Shown piece after piece: positions 1 through 11,400 of a stretch of 53,126 bases of DNA. This stretch comes from Lingula anatina. Its lineage: Eukaryota; Brachiopoda; Lingulata; Lingulida; Lingulidae. The position numbers and the translations under genes were made by a program. Location of the stretch: NCBI RefSeq assembly GCF_001039355.2, contig NW_019775381.1:374818-427943 (forward strand). The letters are read 5' to 3'. The first letter of the stretch is position 1; every line of letters begins with the position of its first letter. The notes below the pieces were generated by a model. The model made no database searches. It was not told the DNA's origin and saw only the letters and a list, made by a program, of their open reading frames with translations.

Positions 1-83
<83 letters not shown>

Positions 84-1576
84 CTAGAGAAAAAAGTCTT
101 ATTCTCACATAAAACCAATTACAAGTAAGGTGATCAATAATACAATTTCCTAAAAAGATATTTTTAACTTAGGACTTAGTTGAATCAAAATAGTTAAAAA
201 TACTGCCAGTCGAAATAGCATCTACTAGGGTAGTCTTCTAGAAAGCCAGTCTAAAGGTGTGTGACTCCCACAGTTGCAGTGTTAGTGGGTGGGACAACAG
301 ATCGATTAGATTAATTTCTTGCTGTTAGGTACATGATAATCATGTTTTGCAAAGAAAAAATAATTTAATCTATCATTACTTTACTTGGAAATGGTTGTAA
401 GTATATACCCATTGAAATTTGCTCACGCATAGTTTTGGGTTTCTGCTAAACAATTGTAAGTTTGAAAAGTTGTTTGAAAGAGATATATATATATTCATAG
501 CGAGTGGTTTCATATTCTCATTTTGCTTGGTGTATAATGTTTGTATGTTCAATAGACTCTCTGACAATGCACAAAGATATGTGGTGGAATTTGAGTTGAT
601 CCTTGGGAAGATATATATATATACATATATATATTTATTAATTTGAAGTTATTCTTTGCAATCCTTGGAAAGATCCTTGGAAATATTCTTGTTCAGAGTG
701 GAGTATTCAGTACATAGACATACTGCTTATCTTAAAACAATTAAATTACATGTGAATGAATGTACTTACTGGATGACATCATATAACACTAAAGTGATAT
801 GACAGTGGCCCATGAATCTGAACACTCACTTAGCCACTATAGACACTAAGGAAGCATTCAGATAGACACACCATACTAGGAAGGACGGTCCAACTCTTCA
901 GGGGATCAGCTTAACTGAATGACAGGCTCTCTCAAGCAGCTAGAAAAAAGTCAATTAACCCCTAGCTGTTGAAGGAGGCATGTCATGCAATTAAGCAAAT
1001 TCCACTGATTGCATTTAACCAGAATCCCCCACAGTCTTGGACTGACCCAACTAGTTTGATGTGTCTATCTAAATAGGGTGTAAGCAACTTGGAAAAGGCT
1101 CAACGAGCAGGCTCTTGTTTCATCAATGTGTTGATATATGAATTTATGTAATAATGCATTAATGTCCAGGAGATAGTCCTGATCAATACCTGTACAACCC
1201 ACACCACCTCCCACACATGTCTACTAGTACAATATATATAATGATGGAGACCACCTGCATTGCACTTGCTCTCTCAGGGAAGTGCCCTGGGTCAATAAAA
1301 TGAATTACTTGACTAATTATTTGCCTGTGGGACAGCCACTTGTTTTTCAATCTGAAATAAAACCTGTTCTTGCTTATTCACACATGCCTGGAATGATGGG
1401 TGGTCGATGTGGTCTGAACAAATTTTTTAACCTCAAAATTATTAACCTGAGTTTTTTGTAACTTTTAACTTTATCTGCAACTATTCTTTTTTGTGTGTGT
1501 TTGATACTCCTCTCAAGTTCTTTTGTTATTTAATTGCAGAGTCCTACTTTTTTTACTTGCAATAATAATAATAATA

Positions 1577-1615
<39 letters not shown>

Positions 1616-2248
1616 TCAGAAATGAGTTATCAAAACTTGCCATAGGTCATGCCTTTAGGTTGCAGTTAAAATTGACAGGATCCTAGTTTCTCTTTGTATA
1701 ATGTATTTTATAGTATAATTTCTACTTTTTGTGGTATAGTTTGACAATATATGGTTTTAGTGTGTCTTTTTCCTTCCCTTTCCACATTCTGCCTTTTGGG
1801 GTTAAAATATTTGTGGAAAGAAATTTATTAAACTTCAACCAGGCGCATCCTGGTTAGTATCTTATCATGTATTTCACTTCTCTTACAGTACATTTCCTGC
1901 TGTTATAAATGTATGCATACCATATTAGTTTTACTTGCCACGCTGTTGCATATTTTGTGGTCATAATTATCTTTTTCCCCTTTTGTAATTATTTTAATTT
2001 GTAGACTATATATTGATTAAGTGACTCATATAAAGAGTAATATATAAATGATGACCAGGATGTGAAATATCTCTTTAATTTCTTTTTCTCAATTTTGTAG
2101 TTAGAATCCTTAATGTTTAAGAACAATCAACATTATAAACGAAATTTAAAATACTGTTTTCCAAGGGCCATCCCTAAATACAAATCTTCACTTTCAGTAA
2201 AACCTTTGCCACCTATGCTTTTAGTCAATTTAGTTAAAGTTCTCAACC

Positions 2249-2283
<35 letters not shown>

Positions 2284-2812
2284 CTCTCTCTCTCTCAGAG
2301 AAGGCTTGTTTTCTTTTTCTTGGGTCATGATGAGATTAAGTCATTAACAAACCATCCTAGCACTTGTACAATGGGGGCTAGATGAGATTTATGCTTAATA
2401 ATGACACCTCTAGGAGCTTTTATTCACAACAAATGAAGGGATCAGACTTTAATTGGTAATTAATGGGGAGTTAATTAGTGCCCATGGCTGTTGGTGCACT
2501 AGTAATATGAACTGATTAAGGTGTTAAGAGAGATAGGAAGGTCTGTAGGTTGAGAGACAGCTGTGAAGGAGGAGACTGAATGTCCTGTTGTCAATGTCAT
2601 CAATATCATTAACTGGGTGAGAGATCTGGTTGAGGACTCACCCTCTTTGTCTAGGACATAGAGTAGCTGGTACATCTCTAGGATATTTGAGATTAAGGTT
2701 GGTGGTAATTTAATATATGGGTTTTACAATATGCCTGTATGCAAAAGTTTTTACATGGTATAATATTATACTTTTGAACACATATGGACACTCAATCATT
2801 TACTAGTTAGAA

Positions 2813-2815
<3 letters not shown>

Positions 2816-2879
<64 letters not shown>
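2816..2879. repeat. (TC)n microsatellite
   Basis: An uninterrupted dinucleotide tract of about 32 TC units. A second, shorter and interrupted CT tract lies at 2250-2296. Their proximity upstream of MIB2 could supply GAGA-type sites, but nothing in the sequence proves this. Confidence 0.9.
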
Positions 2880-2883
<4 letters not shown>

Positions 2884-2962
2884 AAAAGTTGAAGAACTTC
2901 TCATATCATGTGTTTATGCATGCATGTGTAAGGTCGTACCTGTTTTGCTAGTGATTGATTCC

Positions 2963-3085
2963 ATTCAGAGCAGAAGATCCAAGGATCCACTGATCCACAG
3001 ATCAAATATGGCAGACCCTACATCAAATAAGAGCTGATAGTCTCCCTGCCTCCACACGTGGATCCTCGGATCTTCTGTTCTGAAT
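2963..3085. repeat. Inverted repeat, MITE-like (123 bp)
   Basis: The left arm, beginning ATTCAGAGCAGAAGATCC, matches the reverse complement of the right arm, which ends in GGATCTTCTGTTCTGAAT. About 28 nt pair per arm with few mismatches, around a centre of about 65 bp. Size and structure fit a miniature inverted-repeat element. I could not identify a family or a clear target-site duplication. Confidence 0.6.
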
Positions 3086-3431
3086 GACTTCCTGGAGAAC
3101 TAACATCCTTTTATCAGCCAGACCCATGCACTCACTTGGGGACTCAAATTCAGTGAAATTCTGTTGATGCAGCAGATATTTTTATGGATAAGTCCCATAA
3201 TTGAACATAATTCCCTGTCATGGGTATTGGGAACGCTCTCCCAATACACCAGAAAGTGCCTGTAATTTTGCATAATAGGCAATGGATGTTGCTGAGATGG
3301 GGAGGTGATGTTTAGAAACAGAACTGGTGAATTATCGAGGAGATGTGATGGTAAGTTTGGGAGCTAAAGCTAGTTTGGGGAGAGGAAAAGGTTTTGGAGT
3401 TAAAGAAGAGGATAGAGAGCAGATGAAAAAA

Positions 3432-3433
<2 letters not shown>

Positions 3434-3488
<55 letters not shown>

Positions 3489-3500
3489 CACACACACACA
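3434..3500. repeat. (CA)n microsatellite
   Basis: A CA/TG dinucleotide tract with one interruption (CG at 3481-3482). It generates long spurious His-Thr or Cys-Val open frames on both strands, which are not genes. The same repeat class recurs at 23425-23450 (TG) and 25317-25345 (CA). Confidence 0.9.
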
Positions 3501-4863
3501 TATGCAGGACGTGAAAAAAGAGAGGGGGTTAGGAATAAAAGAAGTGGATAAAGAGAAAAAGAAAAAAAGGAAAGGAGAGGGAGAGAAGAAGGGGGGCAGG
3601 AAGTAAATTCAGAGAGGACAGAAGAGAAAGCATGGTGGAAAGACATTTCTAAGTTTCATAGGCACTGATAACATTGCTTTCAATGACATTTTCATAAGGA
3701 CCCGAGATCAAATGCTTTTCACAGTATCTGCAGATATTTGTAAGCTCTTTTCAACATACCTTTACAAATTACAGACTTGGAAAAACATGGTGATTCATGC
3801 AAACTGCTCACATTCCCTTTAAAAGCCAAACACCTATCTGCAGATGGTGTATCCTTATAGTACATGCATGTGACAATATTATGTGCAATATTGTAATATA
3901 TAAGTATGATACAATCCCATGTTTTTGAGACACTCCCTCAGCAGATGTCTTGTAATTTGGCTTTATCATACATGCACATATTGTTTTATGAACGGAGCGG
4001 TAGTGGTGATCCCACAGTAAATGGAATAGATTTGTACTTGGACTTTGACTTTTTGATCATTTAAATATTAGAATTTGATTATTTGGCTGGATGGTGAAGC
4101 ACCTATCTGTAACTCGAGATTTATTTAGTAAATAGTAGTTGGTCCTGAGAAGGGCAAAATGTGAAGTTGGGGGCCAGTGTAACAAGACTGCTCTGTGTTT
4201 TACCAAGGTGAGCATGAGGAAATTTAAGTGACAATTTGAAATACTTAAATAAGGGTAAAGATTATAAAAGAGAGAAATAATTATTGACATTTTGTCAAAA
4301 TAAGAGTTTTAACTATTTACTCTCAACTGAAATCACCCTGAGGTATGAAGGAGTCATTGAAAGTAGGTAGTAGTGGATAGAATGGAGCAGGATTTATGAC
4401 TATAATGCATATTGAAATTATGTAAGCCTGCTAGTTTGACATCAAAATGTTAATTTTGGTTTGGTTTGTTGAAATGATTCAGTGCATTGAATCATCACCC
4501 TTGTATTGATATCACTGTTGGTAGTGAACATCACCAATCTCCTCGTTAACCCCAGCACTAATCAACTTCAATATGTGTGCGGAAAATCACTGTAAATGAC
4601 TGGAAATTAATCGTTCTTTTCTTTTTTAGGTCCTAGAAAGTGTCATAATCCTCTATATTTGATGTTCTAATCGTGATCTGGTATTTCAGAGAAAGTGCAG
4701 TATTGATTTAGGATATGTTCAGAACCAGGATGAGATCATGCAGTCAATTAATTGTTACATCAGTCCAGTGCCATTTCTCACAGAGTCTTACACTGATGAT
4801 GCTTAACATTTTAATTGTCTCAGGCAGCTATTGAAACAAGCTAACCCGACACCCACCTGGGAT

Positions 4864-5105
4864 GTTATGTGAATCTAGGAACACGGCCTGTTGAGGTGTT
4901 CGTGTCCTTGATGACTTCCAATGGAATGGACTGGGAGAATTTGTAATGAAGTGCCAATATTCCATCATAATGCACTCTTTAGTATGTTATGTGTGTTTGA
5001 ATCTAACTCCGTTGGGGTGTTTGTGTCTCGACGATTTCCACTGGAATGGACTGGGAGGATTCAGAACTAGGTGTGAACATTCCATCCAAATGCACTTTGT
5101 AGTTA
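4864..5105. repeat. Tandem duplication, 120-bp unit x2
   Basis: Two diverged copies of a 120-bp unit sit head to tail. The shared core CCAMTGGAATGGACTGGGA occurs at 4918 and again at 5038, and both copies continue with similar text reading AACATTCCATC or TATTCCATCAT before a match in AATGCACT. It lies just upstream of the MIB2 leader, so it may be part of the promoter region. It is too diverged to be a very recent duplication. Confidence 0.7.
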
Positions 5106-5253
5106 ATTTTGTGTATTAGTATTTGAATTCAAGTACTACTAGTACCATAAGGTAAGTACTAGTACTGCTGGTTAAAGGTACATAGGGGATGAAGCATAGT
5201 TTGAGAAGCATTACAATATATATCTTATTTATCATGATTTTGTATCTTTTCAG

Positions 5254-5466
5254 AGGTGAGGCTGCTACTAATAAATAGGGCGTGTCCTCAACAGAAGTAA
5301 GAAAGCAGAAAGAAGAAAAAAACCAACAGTCCACATACAACATTGTTTAAAGAACGAAGAACCTTCCCTGTGGAAATAATTAAAAATAAGATATATACGT
5401 CTACAGTTTCGGAAAATACACAAAAAAAACTTTACATTGGGAACATTTTTACGCCTGGATTTGAAG
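5254..5466 (+). other. Probable MIB2 5' leader (spliced UTR exon)
   Basis: A strong acceptor, TTTGTATCTTTTCAG, ends at 5253. From there about 213 nt of A-rich sequence leads to the start codon at 5467. In the reading frame of the protein a TAA at 5377-5379 precedes the ATG, so the ATG at 5467 is the first in-frame start. This suggests that transcription begins in an upstream non-coding exon that I cannot locate. It is also possible that transcription starts inside this interval and the acceptor is a decoy. Confidence 0.4.
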
Positions 5467-8400
5467 ATGGAGGTAGGGCTGCGAGTTGTTCGCGGCCCTG
5501 ACTGGAAGTGGAGTAACCAGGACGATGGCGAGGGGCACGTGGGAACTGTGGTGGAAATCGGGCGCCCAGGAAGCCAGACCTCGCCAGATAAGACTGTTGT
5601 TGTGCAATGGGATTCTGGGAGTAGGACCAATTATCGCGTCGGCTACCAGGGAGCGTTTGATTTACGCATACTTGACAATGCACCCATAGGTGAGTTTACT
5701 AGTAGTTTTACTGTTTCACATGAAATGATTTTTTGAAAGGTGGTATTGATATTGATGATGCTGATGCTTACTATTATGTGAATAGTAACAGTCTGAATTG
5801 AAGGTAATGGGTTTGGGGGTACGGAGAGGAGATGGGTATGATTAGCAAAGCTCTGTGTTTGTCTCTCTATTTATTCACATGCAGTACTAGTAAGTATGAG
5901 TATTGATCTGGAACATTTCCTGTTACATATCACAATAAATTTTTTTTTTACCAAAAACTTAAAACAGTCTGTCTCAATAGGCAATTTTCTGCTCCTTAAT
6001 AAAGCTTATGTAAATGTATATATATAAATGCACCTTCAGATATCTTGGCTTTTATATAGGAAAATAAATTTGGACTCGCCAGTCAAAAACCTTGCAAAAT
6101 TTCTGGGTCTTACATAAATCTTACATAAATCCACCTTCAGATTTCATGGCTTTTATAGAGTGCATGTTTCCAAGAATTTTTTTGCAGAAATGGGTTGATG
6201 GGAGACCCACACTAATGGTCCCTAGGGGGCGCCAAGGGCTGTTTTCACTGAAAGCATTTGTAGACTAATCCAGCCAGTAAATGGACTAACTGTGAACCTT
6301 GACATCTATAAGTCTGAGGAGCATTACTAGTATATGTACAGTATGTGGTCCATGAGTTAAAAAGGCTACTCCATGGGATTTTCCCACTCCATCGGCATGG
6401 GATTTTCCCACCAAAATAAATTGTTAGATGTTCTCTTCACGCTTTTGAAAATACCTGCGGTCATATGTATGTCCAGGAAAGCTTCCTATATTTCCTTTTG
6501 AACACATTTTTCTACTGGTTCTTCAAAAAAACTCTTCAGCTATGACTGGTCCTGTAGGACCATCAGTCTTACCATGTCTTGATTTTGGGTTCATCCTGAA
6601 GTAGGTGCAGAATGAACTGGCCACAGTTAGGCCCTCCCCCCCCCCTCCCCCCAAGGCCCCTGAGCCCTGAGGGTTACAAATCGATTAGATATGGGTTCTG
6701 AACGCACCTTCTATAGTCTTTGAATCGCTCAGAGAATAAGGGTGCATTCACAGTGAATCTATTGCTTTGGGTACTGCGCAATTACTCCAGAGGGAGTCTT
6801 TATGTGTTTAAAATTAAAGCTTAGATTGAAATGGTTTACAGCAAGAAAAATAAACTTACTAAAATGACTGAAGATATTATAGAACTTTGATATAATGAAG
6901 ACAACATATGATATATTGCAAATAAAGCAAATTTGCAATTTGTCACAAGTAATGTAAATGAGTGATTGGGAGGAATTGTAGTAGAAAGGAAACTGGTTGT
7001 TTTTTCCCATGATGAAAAAAAATAAATAAACTTACATAATTTTATAAGCACAACAGCACTTGGGTTATCTACAAGATATCCCGAGTGTATTTTATGTAAC
7101 CACTGGCAGACGGCCATATGTGTGTTTTTACTAGTCCACCAAAAGGAAATCAATTTGTCTGCAAGCATTATGTAGTGCTTTTGCCAGCAATATGAATGTT
7201 TTAAGGCTGTCATAAAGCAGACAAATTGCTGAAATAAAACTAGTTTTTATTAGATTTGCAGGCTTGTATTCCTTTTTTATTGCCATCTGGATTATGTTTA
7301 TGTTTTGCCTGGAAATGTCTCGTACTCAAAAAAAAAAATTTTTTTTTCAGAATTTTTGATAAGATTAAGATACTCTTCCTAATGACAACAGAATGTGTCA
7401 TAATCTTAGGCTTAATGGAGGATTCCTTTTAACATGTTTGGGAAGAGGAGACAAGTGAGGAGGGTTGGGCACAGCTTCTCGAAAAGCGACTCCCCCCCCC
7501 CCCCCTTTCCTTCTGTTTTCTGGCACCCACTAGTAAACCCGTTTCACATTTAGCGGAAATGCTCAGTTGTCACTTACTTTGTCAGTTTTGCAGCAAAAAA
7601 GGCAAAACTGTGTGGTCAAAATTCTGATGGAAGCACATTGGTTTCAGTGACAAAAATTATAGGTGTGGAATTGATGGTTCTGTAGGACATAGCAAAAATT
7701 GATGGAGACAAACTGGTTCACTTAAAAGAACTGCAGATTTTTTTTTGACAGCAAAACTTTTTTGGTAAATGGTATTTTTCTGAAGCAAATAACTGATATT
7801 TTACCAGTTACAAGATAAATTGGCAAGAATTAGTCACGTTGGCCAAAACAAAGCAAAACAGAAATAAACAGAGTGAACCTTGGCAAACTTTGTCTGACTC
7901 ATAAAGGACATGAGAAACAGTCAACATGAGCTTCCTGGCTGCCAACTTGATGACATATTACTCTTAGACTGTGGTAGTTATCCAGACATATGAAACAACA
8001 TTTACACGAGACACTGCAATGTTAAAATGAAGAAAAGAAAAAGGATGGTGGAAAGCAGTGATATATGCATGGATAAATATGTAAATAGAACAATATGAAC
8101 AACAATAATCAATTACCCCCTTTGATTAAAAAATTAATTAATACTATTTTGATTTTGTGAGTTGAGTCTTCTGAAATTATAAATGAGGCATTATTTTGGG
8201 AATTCTTTTTTTTAAGCTGGTTAAAAACAGTTACTAGTATGTGCATCTTTTGAGAGGAATTGCCAAATTGTTGTTTAGCTGGCATTTCATCATGACATTG
8301 GTTTTGATTGGGTTTTCAGTAAATTCTCAGCATTCCCATTACACTAGTATAACAGAGGTCCAATTCACATTAGGTTATTTTGATTAAACCTAGATAATCA

Positions 8401-11400
8401 TGCTGCTGTAAATTTAAGACATCTGCTTGCTTTTATTGATCTATTGTCGTACACCTAATTCTTAATGTCTTACAAATTGGTATTTAAAAGAAATATCAGA
8501 AACATTCAAAGAAGAAAAGCACTGAGAATGCAGACATCTGCTGAGACATTGTTAACTAATAATTAATCATAAAGTAATCATTGATCCAATCAATTTTCCG
8601 TGACTTATCTGACCTATCTTGGTAATTTCATCTAAATCTGACAAAAACTTTTTTGCATAATGTTGCAAACAAGCAAAAAAAAAAACAAACAAAAGGAGCA
8701 AAAACGTAAACTCCTTGGAGGTAATCATCAGGCATGTCAGCAAGAACAACACTTGTGACAGGTTTTAATGTAGAACATGTCAGAAAGGGACTCATCAATT
8801 GTGAACAGTTTAGCTGTAGCTAAGTGAGCACATCATATTTTGATTTGGCACTGGAGACGGTATTGATCCAGTCATAGTAAAGTGGCTTCAATATCAGGTA
8901 TTAAGTGATGTAATCTGCTGTGATTTGAATGTCAAGGTACCCAGTATTAGCAGTGTAGAAGCAGTAGCTGTCATACAATAGAGATGGAAGTCTTCCAGAT
9001 TATACTGAATAGAAAATGAGATATTTGGGTGCCAGCCCCCCCCCCCCCCCCCCCCCCCTCCACCACATAGTGTTGCATGCCTTTTGTGCTTGCTTCTTCA
9101 GGGATTGCAAGAAAGCGCTTTCTTCTCTGATAAAAAAAAAAAAAAAGATAATTTACCTCTAACATGCCTTATGAACAAAATTGCCGTTTGTAACTTGGAG
9201 GTGAGGAATATATAGGATTTCCAATTGTAGAATAAATGACTTGAACTGCCATTTAAAGAAGAATTCCTTTTTTTCTTTATTTTTCCAAACAACGGTTGGT
9301 TTTCTTGTCCTTGTGCCAAAATGATTCACCTTAACAAATGATAAAGTGAAGATATTTTTTTTCACCAATTATGTTTTTTTTTTTTTTTTAATTTTATTTT
9401 GTACTTGACTCAGTGTATATAGTACTAAGACACCCTTGTCAAGCACCTGGGTCATTTACCTGTGGTGTGTAAACAAAAGTAAAGTATGTGATTCTGATCA
9501 ACAAATTTCAAATAATTTATAAATTATTTTATTTTTATTTATTAGTTCATTTAATTTATCCTTCCCAGGAGTAAAACACCCAAATATCATCTGTGATGCC
9601 TGTAAGAAGCAGGGAATCCAAGGAATGCGCTGGAAGTGTGCCAAGTGTTACGACTTTGATCTGTGTTCCCACTGCTACATGAGTGACAAACACGACACCA
9701 GCCATCCCTTCATGAGGTTTGATACCGCTAACTCACAGGGGTAAGGATACACTTATTTCTTCCCTTCCAATTCATTTAGAAGTCAGGTGCTACACAATGT
9801 CAAAATCTGTTACTTTTTAGGAAAAAATGAAGCAGTACATTGTCTTTTTCATTTTTTTTTAGCCAAAAAATTGCGTTTTTAATCACATTTAAAAAAAACA
9901 TCACTTTTTGTTGAACTCTGAGAAGAATTTATTTATATATTTATTTATTTTTAAATTTGGTTCCAGAGTCAAGGTACCAAAGAGGAGCACATCTGTGAAA
10001 CTGACTGCCAAGGGTATATTTTCTGGAGCCAAAGTGGTCCGCGGGCCAGACTGGGACTGGGCAAGCCAAGATGGTAAATATAAGACATGAATAACCAACA
10101 TTAAAAACAAGAATCAGTTAGCAGTTTTATACATTTTTTATACTTTGCAGCAGTGTTCAAATACATACATTTTCTCTCTTCCCTGAATTTTAATCCAGTT
10201 GACATCAAACAAAAACACATTTTCCTTTTTTTTTTCCTTCACAGGAGGAGAAGGTAAAGTGGGCAAGGTGCTGGACATACGAGGGTGGGACACAGAGTCT
10301 GGACGCAGTGTCGCCAACGTGTCCTGGACAACAGGCTCCACCAATGTGTACAGGCTGGGCCACAAGGGGAAAGTGGACCTAAAATACATCCAGGATGCCC
10401 CTGGATGGCCGTACTACAGAGACCATCTGCCTGTGCTAGGTAAGAAGGCGGAAAGGACCAGAGATGGTACCTCATTGGTGCACTTGTGCCATGTGATAAC
10501 CCAGCGTTTTCAAACTCGCCAGTGCCAGTACTTTTCTGCACTGGTAAATGGGGCAACTGACCCACTTATAAATGAACAGTTGTCTTTTTATTAAACATGA
10601 CGTAGTGCTTGTCTTTTTGGCAAGTAACAAATAAGGAATTATGTTGTGCTGCTTCGTATACAATTACTTCATAGTAAATCGTGTTGAAAAGATTCACATC
10701 TCTCCAGATCTTTTGGTCTGTTCAATGATCCCAAATTTTATCAATTCTTGGACTAAATTGCAAATTATTCATGACCTTTCAGGTGAGCACACCGAGGCGT
10801 CCACCGCAGCTGTGGTGCCCTGCCAGTTCAGGGTGGGAGACAAAGTCAAAGTTGACCTTGACCTAGATATTCTCAAGGCCATGCAGGAAGGTCATGGGGG
10901 ATGGAATCCAAAGATGGCAGAGGTAGAATTGATGAAATTTTTGGAAAATAATTATCCATAATTTTTGATTGAACAGTTGATAGATAATCACATAAACATG
11001 ATCTAAAGCTGATGATTGAATTCTCTATTAAGTTTAAAGTTACTTGCAATGCTTTAGATGTAACTTTTACAAACTATCCCTTTTCTCCTAATAAACCCAG
11101 TTTCTTTCTAATGGAATATTCGAACATATAAAAACATCAACCATATTTGCTTATTGTAGTTCATTGGAAAAGTTGGTACAGTTCATCGAATCACAGAGCG
11201 CGGAGACGTGCGCGTGCAGTATGAGGGATGCCAGAACAGGTGGACGTTCCATGCAGGTGCTTTGACCAAGGTGGGTGTGAGGCATGGAAGGCATGTTTCC
11301 TTTCCATTTGAGTCCCCTCATCTCAGGGGGCCCATTTTGGCTGTCTTTAATGATGAGCCCACCATGGGCAGTTTTCTATAGTTTTTCCTTTTTTTTACTA

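Larger units (their letters stand above)
1..5253. other. Gene-poor upstream region with simple repeats
   Basis: I find no supported coding exon here. The stretch opens with an (AT)n tract (1-46) and a poly-T run (56-83). It also holds an (AAT/ATT)n tract (1561-1615), (CT)n tracts (2250-2296 and 2816-2879), a (CA)n tract (3434-3500), a 123-bp inverted repeat (2963-3085) and a 120-bp tandem duplication (4864-5105). The open frames between 2.1 and 4.3 kb are low-complexity translations of these repeats or lack any recognisable domain. The promoter of the MIB2 gene probably lies in the right half, but I could not place a TATA box or initiator with confidence. Confidence 0.5.

Noticed and set aside
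3312-3646. Cys-Val or His-Thr rich open frames on both strands
   Set aside because: They are translations of the CA/TG microsatellite and its purine-rich flank; no domain, no splice context.
5437-5466. Upstream TTG start for MIB2
   Set aside because: Animal genes normally initiate at ATG. The ATG at 5467 matches the family N-terminus and follows an in-frame stop at 5377-5379 with no other ATG between.
10239-10565. 108-codon minus-strand frame opposite MIB2 exon 4
   Set aside because: Antisense shadow of the second MIB/HERC2 exon; no independent domain.
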